This document shows positions 33,690-42,026 of a DNA stretch of 64,000 bases, piece after piece. Within the stretch, counting starts at the first letter, position 1, and the number at the start of each line of letters is the position of its first letter. The notes below the pieces were generated by a model, which did not search any database, was not told the DNA's origin, and was given only the letters and a program-made list of their open reading frames with translations. The DNA is from Oceanobacillus sp. HTM 045 (GTDB lineage Bacteria; Pseudomonadota; Alphaproteobacteria; Rhodobacterales; Rhodobacteraceae): NCBI GenBank assembly GCA_009733745.1, contig WNWL01000004.1, forward strand, positions 560,001-624,000. Direction: 5' to 3'. The translations under genes and the position numbers were made by a program.

Positions 33690-35927
33690 TCAGCCCTCCA
33701 GCGCCTCGACGATGCGGGGCGGCGACATCGGGATCTGCGTCATGCGCTTGCCGATGGCGTGGCTGACCGCGTTGGAGATCGCCGCCAGCGGCGGGACGAT
33801 CGAGGTCTCGCCGACGCCGCGCACGCCGTAGGGGTGGCCGGGGTTCGGCACCTCGACGATCACGGTGTCGATCATCGGCAGGTCGGAGGCGACGGGGATG
33901 CGGTAGTCGAGGAAGCCCGCGTTCTGCAGCCGCCCGTCCTCGCCGTAGATGTACTCCTCGTTCAGCGACCAGCCGATGCCCTGCACCGCGCCGCCCTGGA
34001 ACTGGCCCTCGACATAGTCGGGGTTCACCGCCTTGCCGGCGTCCTGCGCGACGAGGTAGCGGAGCACCTTGGTGAAGCCGGTCTCGGGGTCGATCTCCAC
34101 GTCCACGAGGTGGGTGGCGAAGGAGACGCCGGCGCCGTCGGCGTTGCACTCGTAATGCCCGGCGATCGGGCCGCCGGTCTGCGACGAGACGGCGGCGATC
34201 TCGGCGAGGCTCATCGGCGGGTGCTCGCCGGCATTCGGGCCGGCGGGCTTGGCGCAGCCGTCCTCCCACTCGACCGCGTCCTCCGGGATGCCCCAGATCG
34301 CGGCGGCGCGGCCGCACATCTTCTTGATGGCGTCCTGCGCGGCCTTGATGGTGGCGAGGCCGACCGCGAAGGTCACCCGGCTGCCGTCGGTCACGTCGTT
34401 GTAGCCGAGCAGCGAGGTGTCGGCGATGGAGCAGCGCACCCGGTCATAGGGGATGCCCAGCTCCTCGGCGCACATCTGGCTCATCGAGGCGCGGGAGCCG
34501 CCGATATCCGGGTTGCCGGTGGAAAGCGATACCGTGCCGTCCTCGTCGATGTTGAGCGAGACGCAGGTGTTGCCGCCGAAGTTGAACCAGAACCCGCAGG
34601 CGACGCCGCGGCCCTGGTTCGGGCCGAGCGGGGCGGTCCAGTTCGGGTGCGACTGCACGGCCTTCAGCGTCTCCTCCAGCCCGATCTTGGGATAGGTGAC
34701 GCCGTAGGGCGAGAGCGTGCCCTCGTGGGCGCAGTTCCTGATCCGCACTTCGAGCGGGTCGAGGCCCAGTTCCTGGCAGAGCTCGTCGATCACGCTCTCG
34801 ACCGCGTAGGCCGCCATCGGCGCGCCGGGGGCGCGGTAGGCGGCCTGCTTGGGCCGGTTGGTGACCACGTCCCAGCCGATGGCCTGGACGTTCTCGAGGT
34901 CGTAGGGCGCGAATCCGGACATGGCGCCGAATTCCACCGGCGAGCCGGGGAAGGCGCCGCCCTGGTAGCGCAGCTCGGCCCGGCCGGCGGTGATCCGGCC
35001 ATCCTTCGTCATGCCGATCTTGCAGTCGATCGAGGTCGAGGCGGTCGGGCCGGAGGCGCGGAACACCTCCGAACGCTCCATCACCAGCTTGACCGGCTTG
35101 CCCGCCTTGCGGCTGAGCGCCAGCGCCACCGGCTCGATGAAGACGGTGGTCTTGCCGCCGAAGCCGCCGCCGATCTCGGACGCGGTGACGCGGAGGTCGG
35201 AGGCCTGCATCCCGAGCATCCCCGCGCACATCGCGCGCACCGCGTACTGACCCTGGGTGCAGCACCAGAGATCGGCGCGGCCATCGCTGCCGTAGGAGGC
35301 GAGGCAGGCATGGGGCTCGATATAGCCCTGGTGCGCGGCCTCGGTGCGGAAGCTGCGCTCGATCACCTTGTCGGCCTGCGCGAAGCCCGCGTCCACGTCG
35401 CCGTGGCCGAACTCGTAGCGGCGCACCACGTTCTTCGGCGTGCCGGCGGGGACGCTCTCGTCCTGCGCGTCCTCGTGCAGTACAGGCGCGTCGGGCTTCA
35501 TCGCCTCGTCGACGTCGGTGACGTGGGGCAGGACCTCGTAGTCCACCTCGATCAGCTTGAGCGCCTTGCGGGCGACGGCGGTGCTGATGGCGGCGACGGC
35601 GGCGACGGCGTGGCCGTCATAGAGCGCCTTGTCCTTCGCCATGCAGTTGACGAGGTTGTCGTCATCCGGCGCGTGGGCGGAGGCGAAGTCGGCGTAGGTG
35701 ACCACGGCCTTCACGCCGGGCAGGGCCTCGGCCTTCGAGGTGTCGATGCCGTTGATCCTCGCGTGGGCGTGCGGCGAGCGCAGCACCTTGGCGATCAGCA
35801 TGCCCGGCGCGGTCATGTCGGCGCCGAAGCGGGCGCGGCCGGTGACCTTGTCGATGCCGTCGGGCCGCGTCACGCGGTTGCCGACGACCTTGAAGTCGCG
35901 GTTGTGGAAACGGTCGTCGAGTGCCAT
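33690..35927 (-). CDS. molybdopterin-binding large subunit, xanthine dehydrogenase family
   Basis: A 745-residue Mo-binding subunit. IGGGFGGKTTVFIEPVALALSRK, QAAYRAPGAPMAAYAVES (active-site loop; not the CoxL AYRCSFR form), and the catalytic Glu in GVRGVGETSIVPPLAAISNAV near the C-terminus are present. AYRAPGAP excludes form I CO dehydrogenase. It is one of three subunits encoded together and probably hydroxylates or oxidises an aldehyde or N-heterocycle. ATG 35927 is 3 bp after the small-subunit stop. Different from the fused enzyme at 14.6-17.3 kb, which shows the same architecture only in part. Confidence 0.92.
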   Translation of the reverse strand: MALDDRFHNRDFKVVGNRVTRPDGIDKVTGRARFGADMTAPGMLIAKVLRSPHAHARINGIDTSKAEALPGVKAVVTYADFASAHAPDDDNLVNCMAKDKALYDGHAVAAVAAISTAVARKALKLIEVDYEVLPHVTDVDEAMKPDAPVLHEDAQDESVPAGTPKNVVRRYEFGHGDVDAGFAQADKVIERSFRTEAAHQGYIEPHACLASYGSDGRADLWCCTQGQYAVRAMCAGMLGMQASDLRVTASEIGGGFGGKTTVFIEPVALALSRKAGKPVKLVMERSEVFRASGPTASTSIDCKIGMTKDGRITAGRAELRYQGGAFPGSPVEFGAMSGFAPYDLENVQAIGWDVVTNRPKQAAYRAPGAPMAAYAVESVIDELCQELGLDPLEVRIRNCAHEGTLSPYGVTYPKIGLEETLKAVQSHPNWTAPLGPNQGRGVACGFWFNFGGNTCVSLNIDEDGTVSLSTGNPDIGGSRASMSQMCAEELGIPYDRVRCSIADTSLLGYNDVTDGSRVTFAVGLATIKAAQDAIKKMCGRAAAIWGIPEDAVEWEDGCAKPAGPNAGEHPPMSLAEIAAVSSQTGGPIAGHYECNADGAGVSFATHLVDVEIDPETGFTKVLRYLVAQDAGKAVNPDYVEGQFQGGAVQGIGWSLNEEYIYGEDGRLQNAGFLDYRIPVASDLPMIDTVIVEVPNPGHPYGVRGVGETSIVPPLAAISNAVSHAIGKRMTQIPMSPPRIVEALEG

Positions 35928-35930
35928 CGG

Positions 35931-36407
35931 TCAGGCTCCTCTCAGCTCGGCAGCGGTGTCCATCACCGCGCGGACGATCTTGTCGTAGCCGGTGCAGCGG
36001 CAGAGGTTGCCGGCCAGCCAGTAGCGGACCTCCTCCTCGGTCGGCTCCAGCGTGCGGTCGAGCAGCGCCTTGGCGGCGACCAGGAAGCCCGGGGTGCAGA
36101 TGCCGCACTGGAGCGCGGCGTGGTCGAGGAACTTCTTCTGCACCGGGTGCAGCTCGTCGCCCTTGGCGACGCCCTCGATGGTGCCGATCTCGTGGCCCTC
36201 GGCCTCGGCGCCCAGCATCAGGCAGGAGCAGACCAGCCGCCCGTCGACCGTGACGGAGCAGGCGCCGCAATCGCCGGTGCCGCAGCCTTCCTTGGTGCCG
36301 GTCATGCCGAGATGGTCGCGCAGGACGTCGAGCAGGGTTTCCTCCGGGCCGCAGAGGAACTCGGTCTCGTCGCCGTTGATCTTGGTGGTGACGTGGATCT
36401 GGCTCAT
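35931..36407 (-). CDS. 2Fe-2S small subunit of molybdenum hydroxylase
   Basis: A 158-residue electron-transfer subunit with two [2Fe-2S] clusters: CGTGDCGACSVTVDGRLVC (plant-type) and CGICTPGFLVAAKALLDRT...CRCTGYDKIV (second site). Length and order of motifs are standard for CoxS/XdhC-type subunits. ATG 36407 overlaps the FAD subunit stop by 4 bp (ATGA); longer open frame to 37007 is shadow. Order FAD, 2Fe-2S, Mo subunit is that of many three-subunit hydroxylases. Confidence 0.93.
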   Translation of the reverse strand: MSQIHVTTKINGDETEFLCGPEETLLDVLRDHLGMTGTKEGCGTGDCGACSVTVDGRLVCSCLMLGAEAEGHEIGTIEGVAKGDELHPVQKKFLDHAALQCGICTPGFLVAAKALLDRTLEPTEEEVRYWLAGNLCRCTGYDKIVRAVMDTAAELRGA

Positions 36408-37264
36408 GCTTTCGCCCGTTCTGCTGCCTTGAGGGCGGCGCGCTTCGCGAGCACGCCGGCGACCTTGGTCCGGAATTTCACGGTGCCGCGCTTGTCGTCG
36501 ATCGGGCTGCACGCCGTGGCGACGGCCTCGATCATCGCGGCGATGGCCGCGTCGTCGAGCGTGGTGCCGATGATCGCGTCCGCCGCGGCGGCGGCGTTGA
36601 CCACGGTCGGGCCGACCGCGCCGAGCCCGATGCGCGCGTCCAGCACCTTGCCGGACGCATCGAGGCAGAGCGAGACGCCGGCGGAGACGACGGCGATGTC
36701 CATCTCGGTGCGCGGAATGAAGCGCAGGTAGGCGTCGCCCGCGCGCTCGGGGCGGGCGGGCAGGCGGATCGCGGCGATCACGTCGCCCTTCTCCAGCCGG
36801 GTGCGGCCCGGGCCGAGGGGGATTTCCTCGACATAGACGTCGCGGGTGCCGGAGGGGCCGACCACCTCGGCGATGGCATCGGCGGCGATCATCGCCGGCA
36901 CGCTGTCGGCGGCGGGGGAGCCGTTGCAGAGGTTGCCCGCCATAGTGCAGCGGCCCTGGACCTGGGTGGAGCCGATCAGCTCGACCGCCTCGACGATGCC
37001 GGGCCACGCGGCCTTCAGCTCCGCGTGCTCGCCCATCTCGGCGCCGGAGACCGCGGCGCCGATGCGCCAGCCGCCGTCATCGGTCCGGGTGATGTCCTTC
37101 GCACCGGGGATGCGCTTGATGTCGACGATGAGATCCGGCTCGACCAGGCCGGAGCGGAGCTGGACCAGCACGTCGGTGCCGCCCGCCAGTATCCGCGTCA
37201 CGCCTGTCTCGCCTGCGAGAAGGCCGGATGCCTCCTCGAAGCTCGATGGGGCTTCGTACCGCAT
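36404..37264 (-). CDS. FAD-binding subunit of molybdenum hydroxylase
   Basis: A 286-residue CoxM-type subunit. MRYEAPSSFEEASGLL, RILAGGTDVLVQLRSG (FAD pyrophosphate site), QVQGRCTMAGNLCNGSPAADSVPAMIAADA (second FAD motif) and RTEMDIAVVSAGVSL are typical. ATG 37264 is where the conserved N-terminus begins; codons upstream to 37357 give Arg/Cys-rich shadow. It heads a four-gene minus-strand operon (FAD, 2Fe-2S, Mo subunit, MoaD-like). The divergent amidase starts 221 bp away; I see no clear operator in that spacer. Confidence 0.92.
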   Translation of the reverse strand: MRYEAPSSFEEASGLLAGETGVTRILAGGTDVLVQLRSGLVEPDLIVDIKRIPGAKDITRTDDGGWRIGAAVSGAEMGEHAELKAAWPGIVEAVELIGSTQVQGRCTMAGNLCNGSPAADSVPAMIAADAIAEVVGPSGTRDVYVEEIPLGPGRTRLEKGDVIAAIRLPARPERAGDAYLRFIPRTEMDIAVVSAGVSLCLDASGKVLDARIGLGAVGPTVVNAAAAADAIIGTTLDDAAIAAMIEAVATACSPIDDKRGTVKFRTKVAGVLAKRAALKAAERAKA

Positions 37265-37485
37265 GTAGTGTTGTCCCGTTCCGAAAGACGCCTGAAGCGC
37301 GGCCGATTCCCGGCAGCACCTCCGGCGCAGACTGTGGCATCGGGCGCGCCGCATCAAGCCCGGTCGGCCGCGCGATTTTCGCCCGGCCGCGGCGGAGGGG
37401 GCGCGGCCGGGTCGATTCCGGCCGTGCGGGCGGTGCGGGACCGGTCTATTCAGGGGGCTGATGCCGGGCGAAGGGGGCTGCCTTC

Positions 37486-38925
37486 ATGGACGACGCGACG
37501 ACCGATCTTTGCTACCTGACCGCGACGGAGGCGCTGGCCGCCTTTCGCGGCGGCAGCCTGACGCCAAGCGCGCTGGTCGATGCGCTGATCGCGCGGATCG
37601 GCGAGGTCAACCCGGCGGTTAACGCGCTGGCGGACACCTATTTCGACGAGGCCCGGGAGCAGGCCCGCGCGGCGGACGCGGCCTATGCGGAGGGCCGGGC
37701 GGAGGGTGCGCTGCTCGGCGTGCCGGTGCTGGTCAAGGACGCCCAGCGGGTGAAGGGCAAGCGCACCACGCATGGCTCGCTCCTCTACATGGACGCAGAG
37801 CCGGACGCGATGTCGGACCCGATGGTGGAGCGGCTGCAGGCGGCGGGCGCGATCATCCTCGCGCGGACGACGACGCCGGAATTCTGCATTTCCGGCGTCT
37901 GCCGCAGCCTCGCCTGGGGCAACACGGTCAACCCGTTCAACACCGGCTTCGGCACCGGGGGGTCCTCCGGCGGGTCGGGCGCGGCGCTTGCGGCGGGGTT
38001 CGCGCCGATCGCGACGGGGACGGATATCGGCGGGTCGATCCGCATTCCGGCGAGCTGCTGCGGGGTGGTCGGCTTCAAGCCGCCGCACGGGCGCAACCCG
38101 GACGGGCCGCCCGCGAATTTCGACCGATACAACCATTGCGGCCCGCTGGCCCGCTCCATCGCCGACCTGGCGCTGGTGCAGGACGTGGTCTCCGGCGCGC
38201 ATCCGCGCGACCATGACAGCCTGCGCGAGCGGGTGGTGCTGCCGCGCGAGGCGGGGCGGCTCGACGGGGTGCGGATCGCCTTCTCGATGGATCTCGGCCA
38301 CCGCCCGGTGGACGCGGAGGTGCGGCGGAACACCCTTGCCGCGCTGGAGCGGTTCCGGGTGCTGGGCGCGGAGGTCCGCGACGTGGACCTGCCCTGGACA
38401 TGGGCCTGCGACACCGCCGCGACGCACTGGTACAACACGATGCACTTCCTCAGGCAGGCGGCCTGGGCGGCGGCGGCGCATGCCGACAGGCTGAACGACT
38501 ACACCCTCGCCGCAGCGCGGGGCGTGGCGGCGACGACGATGGACGACGTGTCGCGCTCGTGGGAGATGCAGCACGCGATGTACCAGGATTTCGGCGCGGT
38601 GATGGAGGAGCACGACCTTTTCGTCTGCCCGACCCTGTCGGTGCCCGCCGTCCCGGCGGACCACGACCCGACCGCGCCGGGCTTCGAGATTGACGGGGTG
38701 GAGGTCGACGCGGAATACGGCTGGGTGCTGACGCACCACTTCAACATGCTGCACAACTGCCCGGTCATGGCGGTGCCGAGCGGCTTCGCGGCGACCGGGG
38801 TGCCGACCGGCATCCAGATCGTCGGGCGGACCTTCGACGACCCGGCGGTGTTCCGCGCCGCGCTGGCCTTCGAGCAGGATGCCGGGGGGTGGTTCAGGGA
38901 CCGCGCGGGGCGGCCGGTGGTGTGA
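37486..38925 (+). CDS. amidase (amidase signature family)
   Basis: A 479-residue amidase-signature enzyme. The Ser-cisSer-Lys triad is K84 (VLVKDAQ), S160 (GTGGSSGGSGAALAAG) and S184 (GTDIGGSIRIPA). C-terminal GVPTGIQIVGRTFDDPAVFRAALAFEQ is typical. ATG 37486 follows GGGGGCTG, a moderate site. Divergent from the molybdenum hydroxylase operon, it may hydrolyse an amide or lactam produced by, or feeding, that enzyme; GatA function is unlikely because gatB and gatC are absent. A strong hairpin follows the gene. Confidence 0.9.
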   Translation: MDDATTDLCYLTATEALAAFRGGSLTPSALVDALIARIGEVNPAVNALADTYFDEAREQARAADAAYAEGRAEGALLGVPVLVKDAQRVKGKRTTHGSLLYMDAEPDAMSDPMVERLQAAGAIILARTTTPEFCISGVCRSLAWGNTVNPFNTGFGTGGSSGGSGAALAAGFAPIATGTDIGGSIRIPASCCGVVGFKPPHGRNPDGPPANFDRYNHCGPLARSIADLALVQDVVSGAHPRDHDSLRERVVLPREAGRLDGVRIAFSMDLGHRPVDAEVRRNTLAALERFRVLGAEVRDVDLPWTWACDTAATHWYNTMHFLRQAAWAAAAHADRLNDYTLAAARGVAATTMDDVSRSWEMQHAMYQDFGAVMEEHDLFVCPTLSVPAVPADHDPTAPGFEIDGVEVDAEYGWVLTHHFNMLHNCPVMAVPSGFAATGVPTGIQIVGRTFDDPAVFRAALAFEQDAGGWFRDRAGRPVV

Positions 38926-38970
38926 GGTGCCATCGAGGCCGGGTAAGAGAACGGCTCAAACCGATTCCCG

Positions 38971-38992
38971 CCGCACCGCCGGGGCGGTGCGG
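38971..38992. terminator. bidirectional terminator-like hairpin
   Basis: Perfect 10-bp stem CCGCACCGCC / GGCGGTGCGG around a 2-bp centre, between the convergent amidase (stop 38925) and phasin (stop 39021) genes. No T-tract follows on either strand, so termination might be weak or Rho-assisted. Confidence 0.5.
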
Positions 38993-39020
38993 GGAAGGCG
39001 CCCCAGCGGCGCGGGGGCGG

Positions 39021-39356
39021 TCAGCTCTTTGGCGTCTCCATCGCCTCGGTCATGGCCTTCTGGCCGAGGGCCATGAGCTGCTTGGCCTCTTCCGTGTAGT
39101 TGTCGAGCGCCTCGCGATAGAAGTCGCTCATCACCTGGAAGGCTTCCGCAGGGTCCTTGCACTTGCCGAGCCGCTGACCGGTTTCCATGTCGCGGTCGAG
39201 GCGGCGGCGGGTGAAGGCCAGAAGCTCCTCGTTGAAGGTCATCGCCGCCTTCATCATCCGCCCCTGGAGGTCGGTAAGTGCGGCGAGTTGCTGCTTGCCA
39301 AGCTCGGCGGCCTGGGCCGCGTCGGGCATGGCGCTGCGGGCTTCGTCCTTGGGCAT
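39021..39356 (-). CDS. phasin-family protein
   Basis: A 111-residue amphipathic helical protein (AELGKQQLAALTDLQGRMMKAAMTFNEELLAFTRRRLDRDMETGQRLGKCKDPAEAFQVMSDFYREALDNY) fitting the phasin 2 family, which coats polyhydroxyalkanoate granules. The YREALDNYTEEAKQLMALGQKAM end is typical. ATG 39356 is used because TGGAG precedes it and the conserved region starts soon after; the open frame upstream contains shadow residues. No pha genes are in the window. It is a single gene. Confidence 0.8.
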   Translation of the reverse strand: MPKDEARSAMPDAAQAAELGKQQLAALTDLQGRMMKAAMTFNEELLAFTRRRLDRDMETGQRLGKCKDPAEAFQVMSDFYREALDNYTEEAKQLMALGQKAMTEAMETPKS

Positions 39357-39560
39357 GGGGGTTCTCCAGTTTCCCTGTCGCATCTGCGAGCAGCGGCCGG
39401 AGGCGCCGGACTGGCGGCGGAACAGACACTGGGATACTCCGGCACGCTGGACGAGTATGCAGTGTCGCGCATCGGTCGCGTTGATGCAGGTCAATTCGCG
39501 GAAACGGTGCGCGGGATTGGTTCCGGATCGTGCGCAAAGCGGCGGGGATGCTTACCGGAT

Positions 39561-39625
39561 CTGCCCGCCGTACTTGCCCGCCACGCTTGCCCGCCGTACT
39601 TGCCCGCCACGCTTGCCCACGGAAC
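39561..39625. repeat. 13-bp tandem repeat array
   Basis: Four full units alternate between two forms, (C/T)TGCCCGCCGTAC at 39561-39573 and 39587-39599 and TTGCCCGCCACGC at 39574-39586 and 39600-39612, with a diverged fifth unit to 39625; effectively a 26-bp unit twice. It lies in the 312-bp gap 39357-39668 before the fumarylpyruvate-hydrolase-like gene, ending 44 bp from that start. No gene is otherwise visible in the gap. Confidence 0.75.
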
Positions 39626-39668
39626 CCTGCCGGGATAGGCCGGTGCATCAGCCGGAGGGAGCCCCGTC

Positions 39669-40355
39669 ATGCCAGAATTCGTCATTCCCGCGCCGCCGCA
39701 GGCCTCGGTCGCCGTCCAGGGGTCGGAGGCGCGCTTCCCGGTGCGGCGCATCTTCTGCATCGGGCGCAACTACGGCGCCCATGCCCGCGAGATGGGCCAT
39801 TCCGACCGTGAGCCGCCGTTCTTCTTCCTCAAGCCGGCGGATGCGCTGGTCGACGATGGCGGCACGGTGCCTTTCCCGCCGCTGACCTCGGAGCTGCATT
39901 TCGAGGTCGAGATGGTGGTGGCGCTGGGCGCGGGCGGGGCGGACGTGGCGCCGGAGGCCGCGCTCGGCCTCGTCTGGGGCGCGGGCGTCGGCATCGACCT
40001 CACGCGGCGCGACCTGCAGCAGGTCGCCAAGGACGCGCGCCGCCCCTGGGACGAGGGCAAGGGCTTCGACCACGGCGCGCCCTGCGGCCCGCTCCGGCCC
40101 ATCGCCAACGTCTCCAGCCTGGAGGAGGGGCGGGTCTGGCTCGACGTGAACGGCGAGACCCGGCAGGACGGAAACCTGACCGAGCTGATCTGGCCGGTGG
40201 CCGACCTGATCGCCCATGTCTCGCGCTCGATGCGGCTGGAGGCGGGCGACCTGATCTATACCGGCACTCCCGCCGGGGTCGGCCCCTGCGCGGCCGGCGA
40301 CGTGCTCAAGGGCTATGTCGAGGGCGTCGGCAGCGTCGAGGTGACGATCGGCTGA
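39669..40355 (+). CDS. FAH-family hydrolase, fumarylpyruvate hydrolase-like
   Basis: A 228-residue FAH-fold enzyme. VRRIFCIGRNYGAHAREMG, PPFFFLKPADALV, LHFEVEMVVALG with three acidic metal ligands, GIDLTRRDLQQVAKDARRPWDEGKGFDHGAPCGP and DLIYTGTPAGVGP resemble fumarylpyruvate hydrolase NagK, the last step of the gentisate/maleylpyruvate route. GGAGGG precedes ATG 39669. No gentisate dioxygenase is nearby; a general acylpyruvase is an alternative. It lies 114 bp before the ABC transporter operon, and a TTGACA at 40403-40408 in that gap may be the transporter promoter. Confidence 0.85.
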   Translation: MPEFVIPAPPQASVAVQGSEARFPVRRIFCIGRNYGAHAREMGHSDREPPFFFLKPADALVDDGGTVPFPPLTSELHFEVEMVVALGAGGADVAPEAALGLVWGAGVGIDLTRRDLQQVAKDARRPWDEGKGFDHGAPCGPLRPIANVSSLEEGRVWLDVNGETRQDGNLTELIWPVADLIAHVSRSMRLEAGDLIYTGTPAGVGPCAAGDVLKGYVEGVGSVEVTIG

Positions 40356-40469
40356 GGCGGCGGGCCGGAGGGGCGTCTGAGGGAGTGCTGCGTCTCCCGG
40401 GTTTGACAACCGGCCTTTTGCACTGCACCAATTGAAGGTGGTCTGGGACAGGGCGGGGGCATCTCACGC

Positions 40470-42026
40470 ATGGACGGCGACGGTCGGGTGCTCCTCGAGG
40501 CAAGGGGAATCGGCAAGAGCTTCGGCGCCGTAAAGGCGAACGACGACGTGTCGCTGACCATCCGCGCCGGCGAGGTGCACGCGCTCCTCGGCGAGAACGG
40601 CGCCGGCAAGTCCACCCTCGTCAAGATGATCTACGGCGTGCTGCAGCCGGATGCGGGCGAGTTCCTGTGGGAGGGCAAGCCCGCCACGATCCGCTCGCCC
40701 GGTGCGGCGCGGGGGCTCGGGATCGGGATGGTGTTCCAGCACTTCTCGGTGTTCGAGGCGCTGACCGTGGCCGAGAACATCGCCCTGGCGCTGCCCGCCG
40801 AGCCGATGCGCGCGCTCTCCAAGCGGATCGAGGAGGTGAGCCGCGACTACGGCCTCGCCATCGACCCGCGCCGGTCGGTGCACACGCTGTCGGTGGGCGA
40901 GAAGCAGCGGGTGGAGATCATCCGCTGCCTCTTGCAGGACCCGCGGTTGCTGATCATGGATGAGCCGACCTCGGTGCTGACCCACCAGGAGGCGGAGATC
41001 CTGTTCGGCGTGCTGCGCAAGCTCGCGGCGGAGGGCTGCGCGATCCTCTACATCTCGCACCGGCTCGAGGAGGTGGTCGCGCTCTGCTCGCGCGCCACGG
41101 TGCTGCGGCAGGGCAAGGTCGTCGCCGCCTGCGACCCGCGGCAGGAGACCGCCGCGTCGATGGCGGCGCTGATGGTCGGCGAGCAGGTCGCGGGCGTCGA
41201 GAAGCCCCCGGCGGAGGCGGTGGGCGGGCCGCGGCTGGTGCTCGATCACCTCACCCGCCCCGCGCCGACCGAGTTCGCGACGGCGCTGAAGGACATCTCG
41301 CTCAGCGTGGCGGGCGGCGAGATCGTCGGCATCGCCGGGGTCGCGGGCGAGGGGCAGGGCGAGCTGATGGACGCGATCACCGGCGAGGCGCGCACCGCGC
41401 CCGGCATGGTGGTGATCGACGGCAACCCGGTCGGCACGCGCGGGCCGACCGCGCGCCGCCGCCTCGGCGCGGCCTTCGTGCCGGAGGAGCGCAACGGCCA
41501 CGCCGCGGTGGGCGCGATGCCGCTGTCCGAGAACATCATCCTCAGCCACCACGCCGTCGCCGGGCTGGCGCAGGGCGGCATGCTGCGGCTCGGGCGGGCG
41601 CGGGACTGGTCGAAGCGCACCCGGGCCGAGTTCGACGTGCGCGCGGCGGCGGGCGACCCGGTGGCGGGCTCGCTCTCGGGCGGGAACCTGCAGAAATTCG
41701 TCGTCGGCCGCGAGATCCTGCGCGAGCCGGGCGTGCTGGTGGTGAGCCAGCCGACCTGGGGCGTTGACCCGGGCGCGGCGGCGGTGATCCGCCGGGCGCT
41801 GATCGGGCTGGCGGCGCGCGGCTCGGCGGTGCTGGTGATCAGCCAGGACCTGGAGGAGATCTTCGCCATCTGCGACCGGATCGCGGTGATCCACCGCGGC
41901 CATCTCTCCGAGCCGGTGCCGACCGCGGAGATGACGGCCGAGCGGGTCGGCCTGCTGATGGGCGGGGCGCATCCGGAACTGGACGAGGTCGATGCCGACG
42001 CGGCGGCCGGGGAGCCGGTGGCATGA
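40470..42026 (+). CDS. BMP-type ABC transporter ATP-binding protein (two NBDs)
   Basis: A 518-residue ATPase with two tandem nucleotide-binding domains, as in purine nucleoside or simple-sugar importers (YufO/NupO, RbsA type). The first Walker A GENGAGKST is at residues 41-49 with signature LSVGEKQRVEI and Walker B LLIMDEPTS. The second domain has the degenerate P-loop GVAGEGQGEL and signature LSGGNLQKFVVGRE, typical of this subfamily. It overlaps the first permease gene by 4 bp. The substrate is likely a nucleoside or related N-heterocycle because the binding protein is of the BMP type. Confidence 0.93.
   Translation: MDGDGRVLLEARGIGKSFGAVKANDDVSLTIRAGEVHALLGENGAGKSTLVKMIYGVLQPDAGEFLWEGKPATIRSPGAARGLGIGMVFQHFSVFEALTVAENIALALPAEPMRALSKRIEEVSRDYGLAIDPRRSVHTLSVGEKQRVEIIRCLLQDPRLLIMDEPTSVLTHQEAEILFGVLRKLAAEGCAILYISHRLEEVVALCSRATVLRQGKVVAACDPRQETAASMAALMVGEQVAGVEKPPAEAVGGPRLVLDHLTRPAPTEFATALKDISLSVAGGEIVGIAGVAGEGQGELMDAITGEARTAPGMVVIDGNPVGTRGPTARRRLGAAFVPEERNGHAAVGAMPLSENIILSHHAVAGLAQGGMLRLGRARDWSKRTRAEFDVRAAAGDPVAGSLSGGNLQKFVVGREILREPGVLVVSQPTWGVDPGAAAVIRRALIGLAARGSAVLVISQDLEEIFAICDRIAVIHRGHLSEPVPTAEMTAERVGLLMGGAHPELDEVDADAAAGEPVA

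Noticed and set aside
33690-35927. Carbon monoxide dehydrogenase CoxL
   Set aside because: The active-site loop reads AYRAPGAP and not the AYRCSFR of form I enzymes, and no cox accessory genes are present.
39561-39625. Possible CRISPR array
   Set aside because: Units are 13 bp and adjacent without spacers, and no cas genes are present; it is a tandem repeat.
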